NCBI GenBank assembly: GCA_964480425.1
Contig: CAYZPY010000107.1
Coordinates: 1-8,971, forward strand
Reading direction: 5' to 3'
DNA from: CAYYMD01 sp964480425
Lineage (GTDB): Bacteria; Planctomycetota; Phycisphaerae; SM23-33
DNA: 8,971 nucleotides
Shown: in pieces, positions 1 to 7,343 of the stretch
Numbering within the stretch: the stretch's first letter is position 1
Layout of the letters: each line of letters opens with the position of its first letter
Notes under the pieces: generated by a model
What the model was told of the DNA's origin: nothing
Seen by the model: only the letters and a program-made list of their open reading frames with translations
The model's database searches: none
Position numbers and translations under genes: made by a program

Positions 1-483
1 CAGCAGCCCGCCGGCGCCCGCCGAGGGACCCGGAAGGGAAAATACGTGCGCCTGCGGGGCGAATTTCTCCGGCGCGGGCTTGAATCGCTCGATAATTTCC
101 AGCTCGCTGCGGACCTGCCCGGATTTTTCCTCATCGAGTCGACCCGGACCGGCGGACATTTCCTCCAGGCGCCGACGGTAACTGTCCAGCTCGTCCCGCC
201 CGGTCCACCACCGCGCATGCGCGAACGACTCGATGCTCCTGCGGTGAACCGGGCGAAGAGTCGTGCAGAACACGTCGGTCACGTCACGGATGGTCTTTCC
301 GGTCCGCTCGTTGAACCTCGCCGACAGCGCAGGCGCCGGAAGGGATGGGTCCACAAGGATTCGCCTCTTTCCGGCCTCGACGTACGTAGTGGTCGCGTGC
401 GACGTGCGCAGCGGTTGTTTTTCGCCCCACAGGGGATTCATCGAAAGCGTGCCAATGCTTACTACACAATATTCCACACTCAT
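1..483 (-). CDS. MBL-fold (metallo-beta-lactamase-like) protein, 3'-truncated by the window edge
   Basis: The reading frame is open from the ATG at 483 to the left edge (161 codons, no stop), so only the N-terminal part is present. The ATG overlaps the miaA stop as ATGA, and AGGAGG at 494-499 lies 10 nt upstream, which fixes the start. The layout is that of an MBL-fold hydrolase: an early beta-strand region, a TTTYVEAGKRRILVDPSLP segment (residues 31-49), then DVFCTTLRPVHRRSIESF (70-87), where the HxHxDH metal motif normally sits. Aligned to the usual VFLTHFHPDHRRG, only the last His (H80) is kept; T75, R77 and V79 replace the other ligands, so metal hydrolase activity is doubtful unless other residues compensate. 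The segment ending HVFSLPGPSAGAGGLL (146-161) fits the strand before the second metal-ligand region. Fold assignment is from pattern recognition; substrate is unknown. It is the last visible gene of the operon and looks translationally coupled to miaA. Confidence 0.72.
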   Translation of the reverse strand, partial: MSVEYCVVSIGTLSMNPLWGEKQPLRTSHATTTYVEAGKRRILVDPSLPAPALSARFNERTGKTIRDVTDVFCTTLRPVHRRSIESFAHARWWTGRDELDSYRRRLEEMSAGPGRLDEEKSGQVRSELEIIERFKPAPEKFAPQAHVFSLPGPSAGAGGLL

Positions 484-1457
484 TTCGTCGTCGCCTCCTG
501 GAACGGTATTTCGGCGATTATTCTGCGGACGGTCTTATCGGGCGGCTCGTCGGGCGACAGGTCGAACCACCTGACGGATTCGAACCGCCGCTGCCAGGAG
601 AGTTGCTTCCTGGCCAGTCTTCGCGTGTTAATCTTTATCTTCTCCAGCGCCTCGGTCAGCGTAATCTCTCTGCGCAGGTGCCGAATCATTTCGCTGTAGC
701 CCACCGCCTTCCGGGCCGTGGGCGACAGACCCCGGGGGTGCTCCAGCAGCGAGGCGACCTCCTCGACCAGTCCCGAACGGACCATCCGCTTGGCGCGGGC
801 GTTTATCCTGTGGTTCAAATCGGTCTTGTCGCGGCGCAGGGCGATAAACGTGCATTGGTAGCGCCGCCGGCCCGCCTCCCACTGCTGCTGGAGGCGGCTT
901 ATCGGCTTGCCCGAAGCGTAGTACACCTCCAGGGCCCGGATAACGCGCTTGCGGTCGTTTGGATGAATTCGCCCGGCCGCTTCCGGGTCAACCCCGGACA
1001 GTTCCTCGTGAAGGGCGTCGAGCCCCTCTTCGTCGGCGCGACGGTTAAGGTCTCTGCGCGTTTCGCTGTCGCTCGAAGGCGCCTCGAACAGGCCTTCGGT
1101 CAGCGCCTTTACGTACAGACTCGTTCCTCCAACCACGAGCGGGATTGCGCCGGATGAGCGTATTTGCGCAATCGCCTCGTCGGCGTGCTCGACGTACTGG
1201 GCCACGGAGAAATTCTCCCACGGCTCGACTATGTCGATGCACCAGTGGGATATGCGCCGACGCGCCTGGGGCGAGGGCTTGGCGGTGCCGATGTCCATGC
1301 GACGGTAAACCTTCATCGAATCGGCGCTTACAATCTGACCGCCGATTCGCTCGGCCAGACGCCTGCCAACGGAGCCCTTTCCGACGGCAGTGGGGCCTAT
1401 GATTAGCCAAATCTTTTCCACAACATAATTGTCCACGCCGAAGCGGTGCGGTGTCAA
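480..1457 (-). CDS. miaA: tRNA dimethylallyltransferase MiaA
   Basis: MiaA transfers the dimethylallyl group of DMAPP to N6 of A37 in tRNAs that read UNN codons, the first step to (ms2)i6A. About 325 residues is normal for the family. Visible motifs: P-loop GPTAVGKG (21-28), DSMKVYRRMDIGTAKPS (46-62) with the catalytic-type Asp46, GGTSLYVKAL, a RKAVGYSEM motif and TRRLARKQLSWQRR near the C terminus. The P-loop has Gly28 where most MiaA proteins have Thr/Ser (GKT/GKS), with Ser29 next. The longest start is a TTG at 1457, 12 nt after the pump stop and without a clear Shine-Dalgarno; in-frame GTG codons at 1436 and 1421 are alternatives, the latter giving the usual short lead before the P-loop. 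Lack of an RBS suggests coupling to translation of the pump gene. The stop overlaps the next gene as ATGA. Function is confident; the exact start is not. Confidence 0.95.
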   Translation of the reverse strand: MTPHRFGVDNYVVEKIWLIIGPTAVGKGSVGRRLAERIGGQIVSADSMKVYRRMDIGTAKPSPQARRRISHWCIDIVEPWENFSVAQYVEHADEAIAQIRSSGAIPLVVGGTSLYVKALTEGLFEAPSSDSETRRDLNRRADEEGLDALHEELSGVDPEAAGRIHPNDRKRVIRALEVYYASGKPISRLQQQWEAGRRRYQCTFIALRRDKTDLNHRINARAKRMVRSGLVEEVASLLEHPRGLSPTARKAVGYSEMIRHLRREITLTEALEKIKINTRRLARKQLSWQRRFESVRWFDLSPDEPPDKTVRRIIAEIPFQEATTK

Positions 1458-1469
1458 CCGCCGGGGGAA

Positions 1470-4400
1470 TTACCGGCGGGAATTTTCGAACGGTTCTGCG
1501 TACTTCTCTGCCTGCACGCGTGAAAGGGGGCGATGCAGTATTACGTACAGCGTTGGCACGACCACCAGCGTCAGTATGGTCGCAAACGCAAGCCCGAATA
1601 TCACGGCAATGGCCATCGGACGCCACCACTCGCTCGATTCGCTGCGGGTGAACCATTCGAACGTGTGGAAATCGAAACCCACGCCCGTGGCCATCGGCAT
1701 CAGACCCAGTATCGTGGTAACCGCCGTCAGAAGCACCGGGCGAAGGCGGATAACGCCCGCCTGCACCGCCGCCTCGACGAGTTCCATGCCCTTGCTTTGA
1801 AGCTGGCGGGTATAGGCCAGTAGAACTATGGCGTTGTTGACCACCACGCCCGCAAGCGATATCACCCCTATGCCCGTCATTATCACCCCGAACGGCTGAT
1901 TGAATACCAGCAATCCCATCAGCACGCCGATGAACGACAGGACAACGGTCGTCATGATGACCACCGGAACCCTCAGCAAGTTGAATTGCATAATCAGGAT
2001 GAAGATTATCAACAGCAGCGCCGCGACGAAGGCGACTTTCAAAAAATCCGACGCCTCTTGCTGCTCTTGCTTCTGTCCGGCGTATTTGATTTGATATCCG
2101 TCCGGCGGGTCCAGGTTTTCCTCCAGCGTTTCCTGTACGTCTGCCAGCACGTCGGCGTCGAGCCGCCCCTCGGCCGAGGCGGTCAGCGTCACCACCCGGT
2201 CGCGGTCCACCCGGTGGATATTTCCCAGACCCGGGGCGTATTCGAAATCGCCCAGCGAACTGAGCGGCACTACCTGACCGGTGTTGTTTGGAACGCGCAG
2301 GCGGAACAGGTCGTCTGTGCTGGTCCGCTGGTCTTCCGGGAGGCGGACGGTTATGTCGTATTCGTCGTTGAACTGTCGGAAGGTGCTGACCGCCCGCCCG
2401 AATATCGCCATCTTCAGAAACTGCCCCACAAGGCGGGTATTGATCCGCAACTTTGCCGCCTTGTCGCGATCGGGGCGGAATTTCAGTTCGGGTCGTTTGG
2501 CCTCAAGGTCGCTGCGGAGGTTCACCAGACCAGGAACGTCGCGCATCAGTTTTTCCGCTTTTGCGTTGAGTTTCTCCAGGTCGTCCAGGTTCTCGCCGAT
2601 AATCCGGACGGTAATGGGCTCGCCGGTGGGGGGGCCGGCTTCTTCCTTCTCGACCTTTATCTCGGCGCCGGGAATGTCTTCCAGGTCGTGTCGGATGTCG
2701 GCGACGACTTCGGCAGAAGGTCGCCGGCGATCTTCGTAATCGTGGAAGACCAGCGTCAGGTTGGTCATGTGCGCCCCGCCCGTGGCGCCGAACAGAGTGC
2801 CTTTGCCCCCGGCCGAACCGACGTTGGTGACCAGGTGCTCCAGGCGCTTTTCGTATTTTTTCACGCGGCTCTCCACCAGGCGGGCGAGCTTGTCGGTGTG
2901 TTCTATGTTGGTCCCCTGGGGGCAGCGGATGTTGATAATGCCACGCTTGGGGTCGAGGTCGGGGAAGAACTCCATACCCAGCGCCATTTTCCGATACGTT
3001 ATCACCAGTCCCACAAGAACAAGCACCACGGTCGCCAGCGTGGCGATGCGATGGTTCAGCGCCGCCGCCAGCAGGCGGCGATAAGCGCCGGTGAACCGCC
3101 CCTGTTTGCGGGGCGATTTGGACCTGTCCGCCCTGGCGAAGACCGAAGCTATCGTGGGATTAATCACCAGCGCAACGAACAGCGAACTGCTCAGCGTCAC
3201 GATAAGCGTCACCGGAAGGTACTTCATGAATTCACCCACGATGCCCGGCCAATACAGAAGCGGAAAAAACGCCGCCAGCGTGGTGGCGGTGGACGTAATC
3301 ACCGGCCAGGCTACCTCCCCGGCGCCGGTCATCGCCGCGTGTATGCCGTCCAGACCCTCCTCCATGTGACGGTGGGTGTTTTCCACGATGACGATTGCGT
3401 TGTCCACCAGCATTCCAAGCGCCAGGATGAGACTGAACAGCACGATCATGTTAAGCGTGTAGCCCAGGATGTTCAGAATGCCCATGCTTATGAGCATGCT
3501 CAGCGGTATGGCGGCGGCGACAATCAGACTGGTCCGCAGCCCCAGAAACAGCATAAGCACCGCCAGCACCAGCACGAAGCCCGTCATGACGTTGTTCTCC
3601 AGGTCTTTGACCATCCGACGGATGTCCTGGGACATGTCCATCACCACGTCTATCTTCACGCCACGGGGGGCGCGTTTTTCGGCTTGTTTTAGAATGTGTT
3701 TGATCGTTTCGACCAGTTTGATGATGTTCGCGCCGGTCCTTTTCTGGATGGAGAGGGTTATGCTCTTTTTCCCGTCCAGGCGTGCGAAACTGCTGCGGTC
3801 CTTGAACGTGTCGCGCACTTCGGCCACGTCCGTAAGGTATATCATTTTGCCGTTACGGACGGTCAGTGGCAGGTCCTGCGCCTCTTTGGGGTCTTCGAAT
3901 TCGGCCGGGACGCGTACGTTGAATTTGACCGGCGTGGTTTCCAGCCCGCCGGCGGAGACGTTCACGTTCTCCGACGGTATCAGGTCGGCTATCTCGCCCA
4001 TGGTGAGGTTGTATGCGGCCAGGCGGTCCTGGTCTATCTCCAGGCGGATTTCCCGTTCGGGCGCGCCAAGGACGTCCACGTTCAGCACGCCGCCCAGCTC
4101 CTCGATGGCGTCTTCGAGGTCGTCGGCCATCGCCTTGAGGCGGACTATGGAAATGTCGCCCGATAAGTTCACGATCATCACGGGGAACTGTTCGGACGAT
4201 ATCTCCTGTATGATGGGCTCATCGGCGCCGGCGTCGTCCAGTTCGCCCTTGGCCAGGTCAACCTTGTCGCGCACGCGCTGAAGGGCGTCGCCGACGTCAA
4301 CCTCGGGCTCGAACTTCACCTGGATAAGCGACATCCCCTCGCTGCTGGTGGAGATGACTTCGTCAAGGTCCTCCAGACCGGTCAGCTCCGTCTCGATCTC

Positions 4401-4610
4401 GTTGGTGACCTGCGTTTCCATGTCTTGGGGGGAGACGCCCTCGTTGGTGGTGGTCACCAGGATCAGCGGAAACTCCACGTCCGGAAACGCCTCGCGAGCC
4501 AGTGTCATCTCGCCCCGGCCGAAATAACTGTAACCGCCCACGATGACGATAAACACCACCAGCACGAATACCGTCGTGCGGTTCTTGATGGCTGCGTCGG
4601 ATAGAATCAT
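1470..4610 (-). CDS. RND-family efflux transporter, inner-membrane pump subunit (AcrB/HAE-1-like)
   Basis: A proton-driven exporter of about 1046 residues, normal for hydrophobe/amphiphile RND pumps. Layout is the duplicated RND plan: TM1 (12-30), porter region (about 31-335), TM2-6 starting near VMTGFVLVLAVLMLFLGL (341-358), TM7 near 522-539, second porter region (about 545-855), then TM8-12 from about 858 to 1026. The TM4 signature is LGMLVDNAIVIVEN (398-411): Asp403 matches AcrB D407, while Asn404 replaces D408. In TM10, AGVVVNNAIVLL (920-931) has Asn925 where AcrB has K940. This pattern is found in a broad RND subgroup, so I infer a working pump with a reduced proton-relay set. A polar loop rich in Phe/Trp/Glu (about 977-997) precedes TM11. 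The ATG overlaps the adaptor stop as ATGA, with GGAGGA at 4623-4628. Substrate cannot be told from sequence. Confidence 0.95.
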   Translation of the reverse strand: MILSDAAIKNRTTVFVLVVFIVIVGGYSYFGRGEMTLAREAFPDVEFPLILVTTTNEGVSPQDMETQVTNEIETELTGLEDLDEVISTSSEGMSLIQVKFEPEVDVGDALQRVRDKVDLAKGELDDAGADEPIIQEISSEQFPVMIVNLSGDISIVRLKAMADDLEDAIEELGGVLNVDVLGAPEREIRLEIDQDRLAAYNLTMGEIADLIPSENVNVSAGGLETTPVKFNVRVPAEFEDPKEAQDLPLTVRNGKMIYLTDVAEVRDTFKDRSSFARLDGKKSITLSIQKRTGANIIKLVETIKHILKQAEKRAPRGVKIDVVMDMSQDIRRMVKDLENNVMTGFVLVLAVLMLFLGLRTSLIVAAAIPLSMLISMGILNILGYTLNMIVLFSLILALGMLVDNAIVIVENTHRHMEEGLDGIHAAMTGAGEVAWPVITSTATTLAAFFPLLYWPGIVGEFMKYLPVTLIVTLSSSLFVALVINPTIASVFARADRSKSPRKQGRFTGAYRRLLAAALNHRIATLATVVLVLVGLVITYRKMALGMEFFPDLDPKRGIINIRCPQGTNIEHTDKLARLVESRVKKYEKRLEHLVTNVGSAGGKGTLFGATGGAHMTNLTLVFHDYEDRRRPSAEVVADIRHDLEDIPGAEIKVEKEEAGPPTGEPITVRIIGENLDDLEKLNAKAEKLMRDVPGLVNLRSDLEAKRPELKFRPDRDKAAKLRINTRLVGQFLKMAIFGRAVSTFRQFNDEYDITVRLPEDQRTSTDDLFRLRVPNNTGQVVPLSSLGDFEYAPGLGNIHRVDRDRVVTLTASAEGRLDADVLADVQETLEENLDPPDGYQIKYAGQKQEQQEASDFLKVAFVAALLLIIFILIMQFNLLRVPVVIMTTVVLSFIGVLMGLLVFNQPFGVIMTGIGVISLAGVVVNNAIVLLAYTRQLQSKGMELVEAAVQAGVIRLRPVLLTAVTTILGLMPMATGVGFDFHTFEWFTRSESSEWWRPMAIAVIFGLAFATILTLVVVPTLYVILHRPLSRVQAEKYAEPFENSRR

Positions 4611-5731
4611 TTCGCGCCCTTATCCTCCGGGATGATTCTCACTTCCTGTCCCGGCGAGACGTAACGCACGCCCCGGGTGATAAGCTCCTGTCCGGGCTCG
4701 AGTCCCCCCAGCACCTGCACGTTCGTTCCGCGGAAAATCCCCAGTTCCACGTCGTCGTGTCGAACGGCCTTTCCGTTCTCAACCGTGTAGGCGACGTATC
4801 CTTCCTCGGTGGGGATTATCGTCTCCAGCGGGACCATGACGGCGTCGGGGATGATTCGCCTGGTCAGCCAGGCGCGGACGATCTGCCCGCTGCTGAGTTT
4901 CCCCTCCGGGTTGGGCACCGTGATCTCCACGCGCGTGGTGTGCGTGGTTTCGTCGGCGATCTTGCCGATGAGGGTGATCTTACCGGTGAGCGTGCGGGGA
5001 TTTTCGCCGTCGACGATGATTTTCTCCACCCGCCCGGGCGAGAGATAACCGATATCGCGCTGCGATACGTTCATCACGATCTTGACGGGATTCATTTGAA
5101 CGATCTTGGCCACGGGAGTTCCCGGCGAGAGGTACTCGCCGGCCTCTACGGGCATTTTGTCTATCAGCCCTGAAATGGGCGCCTCTATGCTCGCCCGCTC
5201 AAGACGCGCCCCGGCCACCTCCATCGCAGCCCGGCTGGCCTGCGCCTTTGTGCGCGCGTTATCGACCTCTGCGGCAGTGGCGGCGCCGCGCTTTTGCAGA
5301 TTAAGTATGCGATTGTATTCGCGCTTGTCGTATTGCGCCTGGGCGCTGGCCTGGTCGTACTCTGCCTGGAGTATGTCTGTATTCAACTCGACCAGCGGCT
5401 TTCCGGATTCGATGAATTTGCCTTCCTCGGCGACCACACGCTCTATCCGCGCAGTAATTTCCGCAGCCACGGTTACCACCTTGTTGGGATGCACCGTTCC
5501 GGGAAGGCGGAAGTTGTCCACCAGGCGATTCACCGTCCTGATTGTCATGGTTTTTACGTTGACCGGGTGGTCGGATACTTCACCCTCGGCGACGGGCTTT
5601 TTGGGAATGTTGGCCACCACGACCACGAAGCCCGCCGCCGCCAGCACCAGCGCGCCGGCGATAAGCCTCGATAGCCACTTTTTGTTATTGTGTTTATCGC
5701 TGGGGGGATTGTCGTTCGTTTTCGCCGTCAT
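4607..5731 (-). CDS. RND efflux periplasmic adaptor (HlyD/membrane fusion protein)
   Basis: Links the inner-membrane RND pump to an outer-membrane channel. The frame is open from 5797, but I choose the ATG at 5731 because GAGGTG (5736-5741) lies just upstream; this gives 374 residues. Order: short cytoplasmic Lys-rich tail (to about 18), one N-terminal TM/signal anchor (about 19-40, LIAGALVLAAAGFVVVVA), lipoyl half with VTVAAEITARIERVVAEEGKF, a long alpha-hairpin (roughly 113-180, Ala/Gln/Arg-rich heptads), the second lipoyl half ASIEAPISGLIDKMPVEAGE, then beta-barrel and membrane-proximal domains ending in GQEVRIIPED. There is no lipobox Cys, so it is anchored by the TM helix. It overlaps the tetR 3' end by 38 bp and the pump start by 4 bp (ATGA). 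No TolC-like partner gene is in the window. Confidence 0.92.
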   Translation of the reverse strand: MTAKTNDNPPSDKHNNKKWLSRLIAGALVLAAAGFVVVVANIPKKPVAEGEVSDHPVNVKTMTIRTVNRLVDNFRLPGTVHPNKVVTVAAEITARIERVVAEEGKFIESGKPLVELNTDILQAEYDQASAQAQYDKREYNRILNLQKRGAATAAEVDNARTKAQASRAAMEVAGARLERASIEAPISGLIDKMPVEAGEYLSPGTPVAKIVQMNPVKIVMNVSQRDIGYLSPGRVEKIIVDGENPRTLTGKITLIGKIADETTHTTRVEITVPNPEGKLSSGQIVRAWLTRRIIPDAVMVPLETIIPTEEGYVAYTVENGKAVRHDDVELGIFRGTNVQVLGGLEPGQELITRGVRYVSPGQEVRIIPEDKGAK

Positions 5732-6392
5732 CTTGCACCTCGATGCGTTCGGATTGGCTGTTGGTTTCCGTTCCGACGCGGGGGTTTCCCGCCGCAAGGG
5801 CCGTGCGCACCGCCCGTCGGACGGCGGCGGAAAGTTCGTCGTTTACTTCCACCCCAAAATCAAGGATGACCTGCACGATTATTCCGTTAAGCATGCCCAT
5901 GAGAATTGCCGCGGCGGTGGTGGGGGATATCTCCGTCCTGAACATGCCTTTGCGGACGCCCTGTTGAATGATTTCGGCTACGTACCATTTCATTTCGGCA
6001 TACGTTTCGTCCAGCGTTCCGCCGGTCCGCCCGGGTCTGTTGCGGCGGGCGGCGGCGGCCCAGAATTCAAGTACCAACGCGCCGATCTGCTTGTAGTTCT
6101 CCAGGCGAGAGTACCACCTTTCCAGGAGGCGGTCGATTTTCTCCATGGGGGACAGGTCCTGGCGGACGAGTTGGCGGACCATTTGGCGGTCGGGCTCTAC
6201 CGCATCGGAGAAAATCCGGCGAAAAAGGTCGTCCTTGCTGCGGAAATAATTGTAAATGCTGCCCTTGGATACGCCGGCACGACGGGCGACGGCGTCCATG
6301 GTGGTGGTGGAGTAGCCCTCGGCGTTGAACACGTCGGCAGCGGCGGCAAGTATCGTCCTGTATTTTTCCGATTTTGTGTCTTCCGGGTCCAT
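5694..6392 (-). CDS. TetR/AcrR-family transcriptional repressor of the efflux operon
   Basis: 232 residues. The N-terminal TetR DNA-binding domain is clear: YRTILAAAADVFNAEGYSTT (11-30) followed by the helix-turn-helix TMDAVARRAGVSKGSIYNYF (31-50) and RSKDDLF (51-57). The remainder is a helical ligand-binding/dimerisation domain of no recognisable ligand class. The last about 28 residues (after AAGNPRVG) are polar and low in hydrophobics; they partly overlap the adaptor start and are probably disordered. ATG at 6392 has AGAGGT at 6397-6402. As the first gene of the operon, with an 18-bp palindrome over its own promoter, it is expected to repress itself and the downstream pump until an inducer, presumably a pump substrate, binds. 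Family assignment is firm; target and inducer are inferred. Confidence 0.93.
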   Translation of the reverse strand: MDPEDTKSEKYRTILAAAADVFNAEGYSTTTMDAVARRAGVSKGSIYNYFRSKDDLFRRIFSDAVEPDRQMVRQLVRQDLSPMEKIDRLLERWYSRLENYKQIGALVLEFWAAAARRNRPGRTGGTLDETYAEMKWYVAEIIQQGVRKGMFRTEISPTTAAAILMGMLNGIIVQVILDFGVEVNDELSAAVRRAVRTALAAGNPRVGTETNSQSERIEVQDDGENERQSPQR

Positions 6393-6459
6393 CTTGACCT
6401 CTTTTTGACGCTGTATCTAAATATTATTAAGGTTATTACACTAAAAATAAATCTAAATC

Positions 6460-6477
6460 TGACTGACTGGTCAGTCA
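6460..6477. promoter_or_regulatory. Palindromic operator, probable TetR binding site
   Basis: TGACTGACTGGTCAGTCA: two perfect 8-bp inverted half-sites (TGACTGAC / GTCAGTCA) around a 2-bp centre. It lies 68 bp upstream of the tetR ATG and begins 6 bp downstream of the -10 box, covering the predicted transcription start (about 6476). Size and symmetry are typical of TetR-family operators, and its place would block promoter clearance. Binding by this particular TetR is inferred from position. Confidence 0.8.
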
Positions 6478-6482
6478 ATTGT

Positions 6483-6511
6483 ATTATAGTACCCTTTTCA
6501 GATAATGGCAA
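6483..6511 (-). promoter_or_regulatory. Sigma70-like promoter of the tetR-efflux-miaA operon
   Basis: On the minus strand, TTGCCA (6506-6511) is followed by exactly 17 bp and then TATAAT (6483-6488). This is five of six at -35 and six of six at -10. The start would be near 6476, inside the palindrome, leaving a leader of about 85 nt before the tetR ATG. No other good promoter was seen before miaA, so the whole minus-strand unit may depend on it. Confidence 0.7.
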
Positions 6512-6592
6512 AAAATGGCGTAAAATTTTTCCACAGGCCATGACGGACGGAAAGAAACTGTCATTACCACGAGCAGACGAGATGAATGATGG

Positions 6593-6605
6593 TATAATTG
6601 GTGAG
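6593..6605 (+). promoter_or_regulatory. -10-like element and RBS ahead of the SRAP gene
   Basis: TATAAT at 6593-6598 lies 15 nt before the ATG at 6614, and GGTGAG at 6600-6605 could serve as RBS with an 8-nt spacer. No convincing -35 is seen at 16-18 bp. If the -10 is real, transcription would start at about 6605 and the mRNA would be almost leaderless, so the -10 and RBS readings compete. No recognisable LexA box was found. Confidence 0.3.
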
Positions 6606-6613
6606 CAAATTCC

Positions 6614-7279
6614 ATGTGCGGCAGATATACGATATACACCACCGGGGACGAGCTGGCGGATCACTTCGGCCTGGATACTGCCCCCGACCTGGCGCCTCGC
6701 TACAACGTCGCGCCCACACAGGAAGTGCCAACCGTAGTGGTCATCACCGATAGGCGCCGGTGCAGATTGATGCGATGGGGGCTGATTCCGCATTGGGCCG
6801 ACGACGAGAAAATCGGCAACCGCATGATAAACGCACGCGCCGAGACTGTCGACATGAAGCCGGCGTTTCGCAAGCCGCTGCGACGGGGCAGATGCCTCGT
6901 GATGGCGGACGGCTTTTACGAATGGAAAAAGGGCCCCGGCGGAAAACAGCCGTTTTACGTCACCCGGTGCGACGACGCGCCGTTCGCCTTCGCCGGACTG
7001 TGGGACCAGTGGGATTCGCACAACGCGGGGCGCATAGAATCGTGCACGATAATAACCACCGACGCTAACGAACTCATCTCGCCGCTGCACAATCGAATGC
7101 CGGTGATCGTCGACCCGCGCGACTACGACAGGTGGCTGGACGCTGACCTCGTCGATACACGCCTGCTGAAGGAAATGCTGAAGCCCTATCCATCGGACGA
7201 ACTGAAGGCCTATCCGGTTGGCAAAACGGTCAACAGCCCGGTCAACGAGTCGCCACGGTGCATCGAGCCGCAACAGTAG
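6614..7279 (+). CDS. SRAP-family protein (HMCES/YedK-like, abasic-site DNA-protein crosslink)
   Basis: SRAP proteins bind abasic sites in single-stranded DNA and form a thiazolidine crosslink through Cys2 once the initiator Met is removed, shielding the site during replication. At 221 residues it matches the family. Key residues are present: MCGRYT start with Cys2, RYNVAPTQ (29-36, Asn31), RWGLIPHW (54-61), NARAET (73-78, Arg75), DGFYEWKK (99-106, Glu103) and LHNRMPVI (158-165, His159). These match the Cys/Asn/Arg/Glu/His set used for crosslink formation and reversal. The start at 6614 is forced because Cys must be residue 2. It is divergent from the TetR efflux operon, about 220 bp away, and has no other partner on its strand. 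The protein is cytoplasmic. I saw no defect. Confidence 0.96.
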   Translation: MCGRYTIYTTGDELADHFGLDTAPDLAPRYNVAPTQEVPTVVVITDRRRCRLMRWGLIPHWADDEKIGNRMINARAETVDMKPAFRKPLRRGRCLVMADGFYEWKKGPGGKQPFYVTRCDDAPFAFAGLWDQWDSHNAGRIESCTIITTDANELISPLHNRMPVIVDPRDYDRWLDADLVDTRLLKEMLKPYPSDELKAYPVGKTVNSPVNESPRCIEPQQ

Positions 7280-7343
7280 TGCGGTCAGTATGTGAGGGAA
7301 CGTCCCGATCCCCGGCGGTGTTTACAATACAAAGGATTAAGTT

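Noticed and set aside
1986..3692. Long plus-strand ORF of 568 codons
   Set aside because: It lies wholly antisense to the RND pump; its translation is rich in His/Gln/Arg with no domain or RBS logic. It is a shadow of GC-rich coding DNA.
5732..5797. Longer N terminus for the adaptor, starting at 5797
   Set aside because: The extra 22 residues are polar and unlike an adaptor start; the ATG at 5731 has GAGGTG just upstream and puts the TM anchor at the usual place.
6541..6613. LexA/SOS box upstream of the SRAP gene
   Set aside because: No dyad resembling known LexA sites could be found by eye, despite the family's SOS association.
5106..6737. Plus-strand ORF of 543 codons
   Set aside because: Antisense to the adaptor and TetR genes, and it runs through the promoter/operator region into the SRAP gene out of frame. 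No recognisable protein.
6197..7273. Minus-strand ORF of 358 codons
   Set aside because: Antisense to the complete and well-supported SRAP gene, then out of frame in tetR. Not a gene.
7280..7343. Hairpin GGGA-ACG-TCCC after the SRAP gene as a terminator
   Set aside because: Only a 4-bp stem and no U-run; not supportable.
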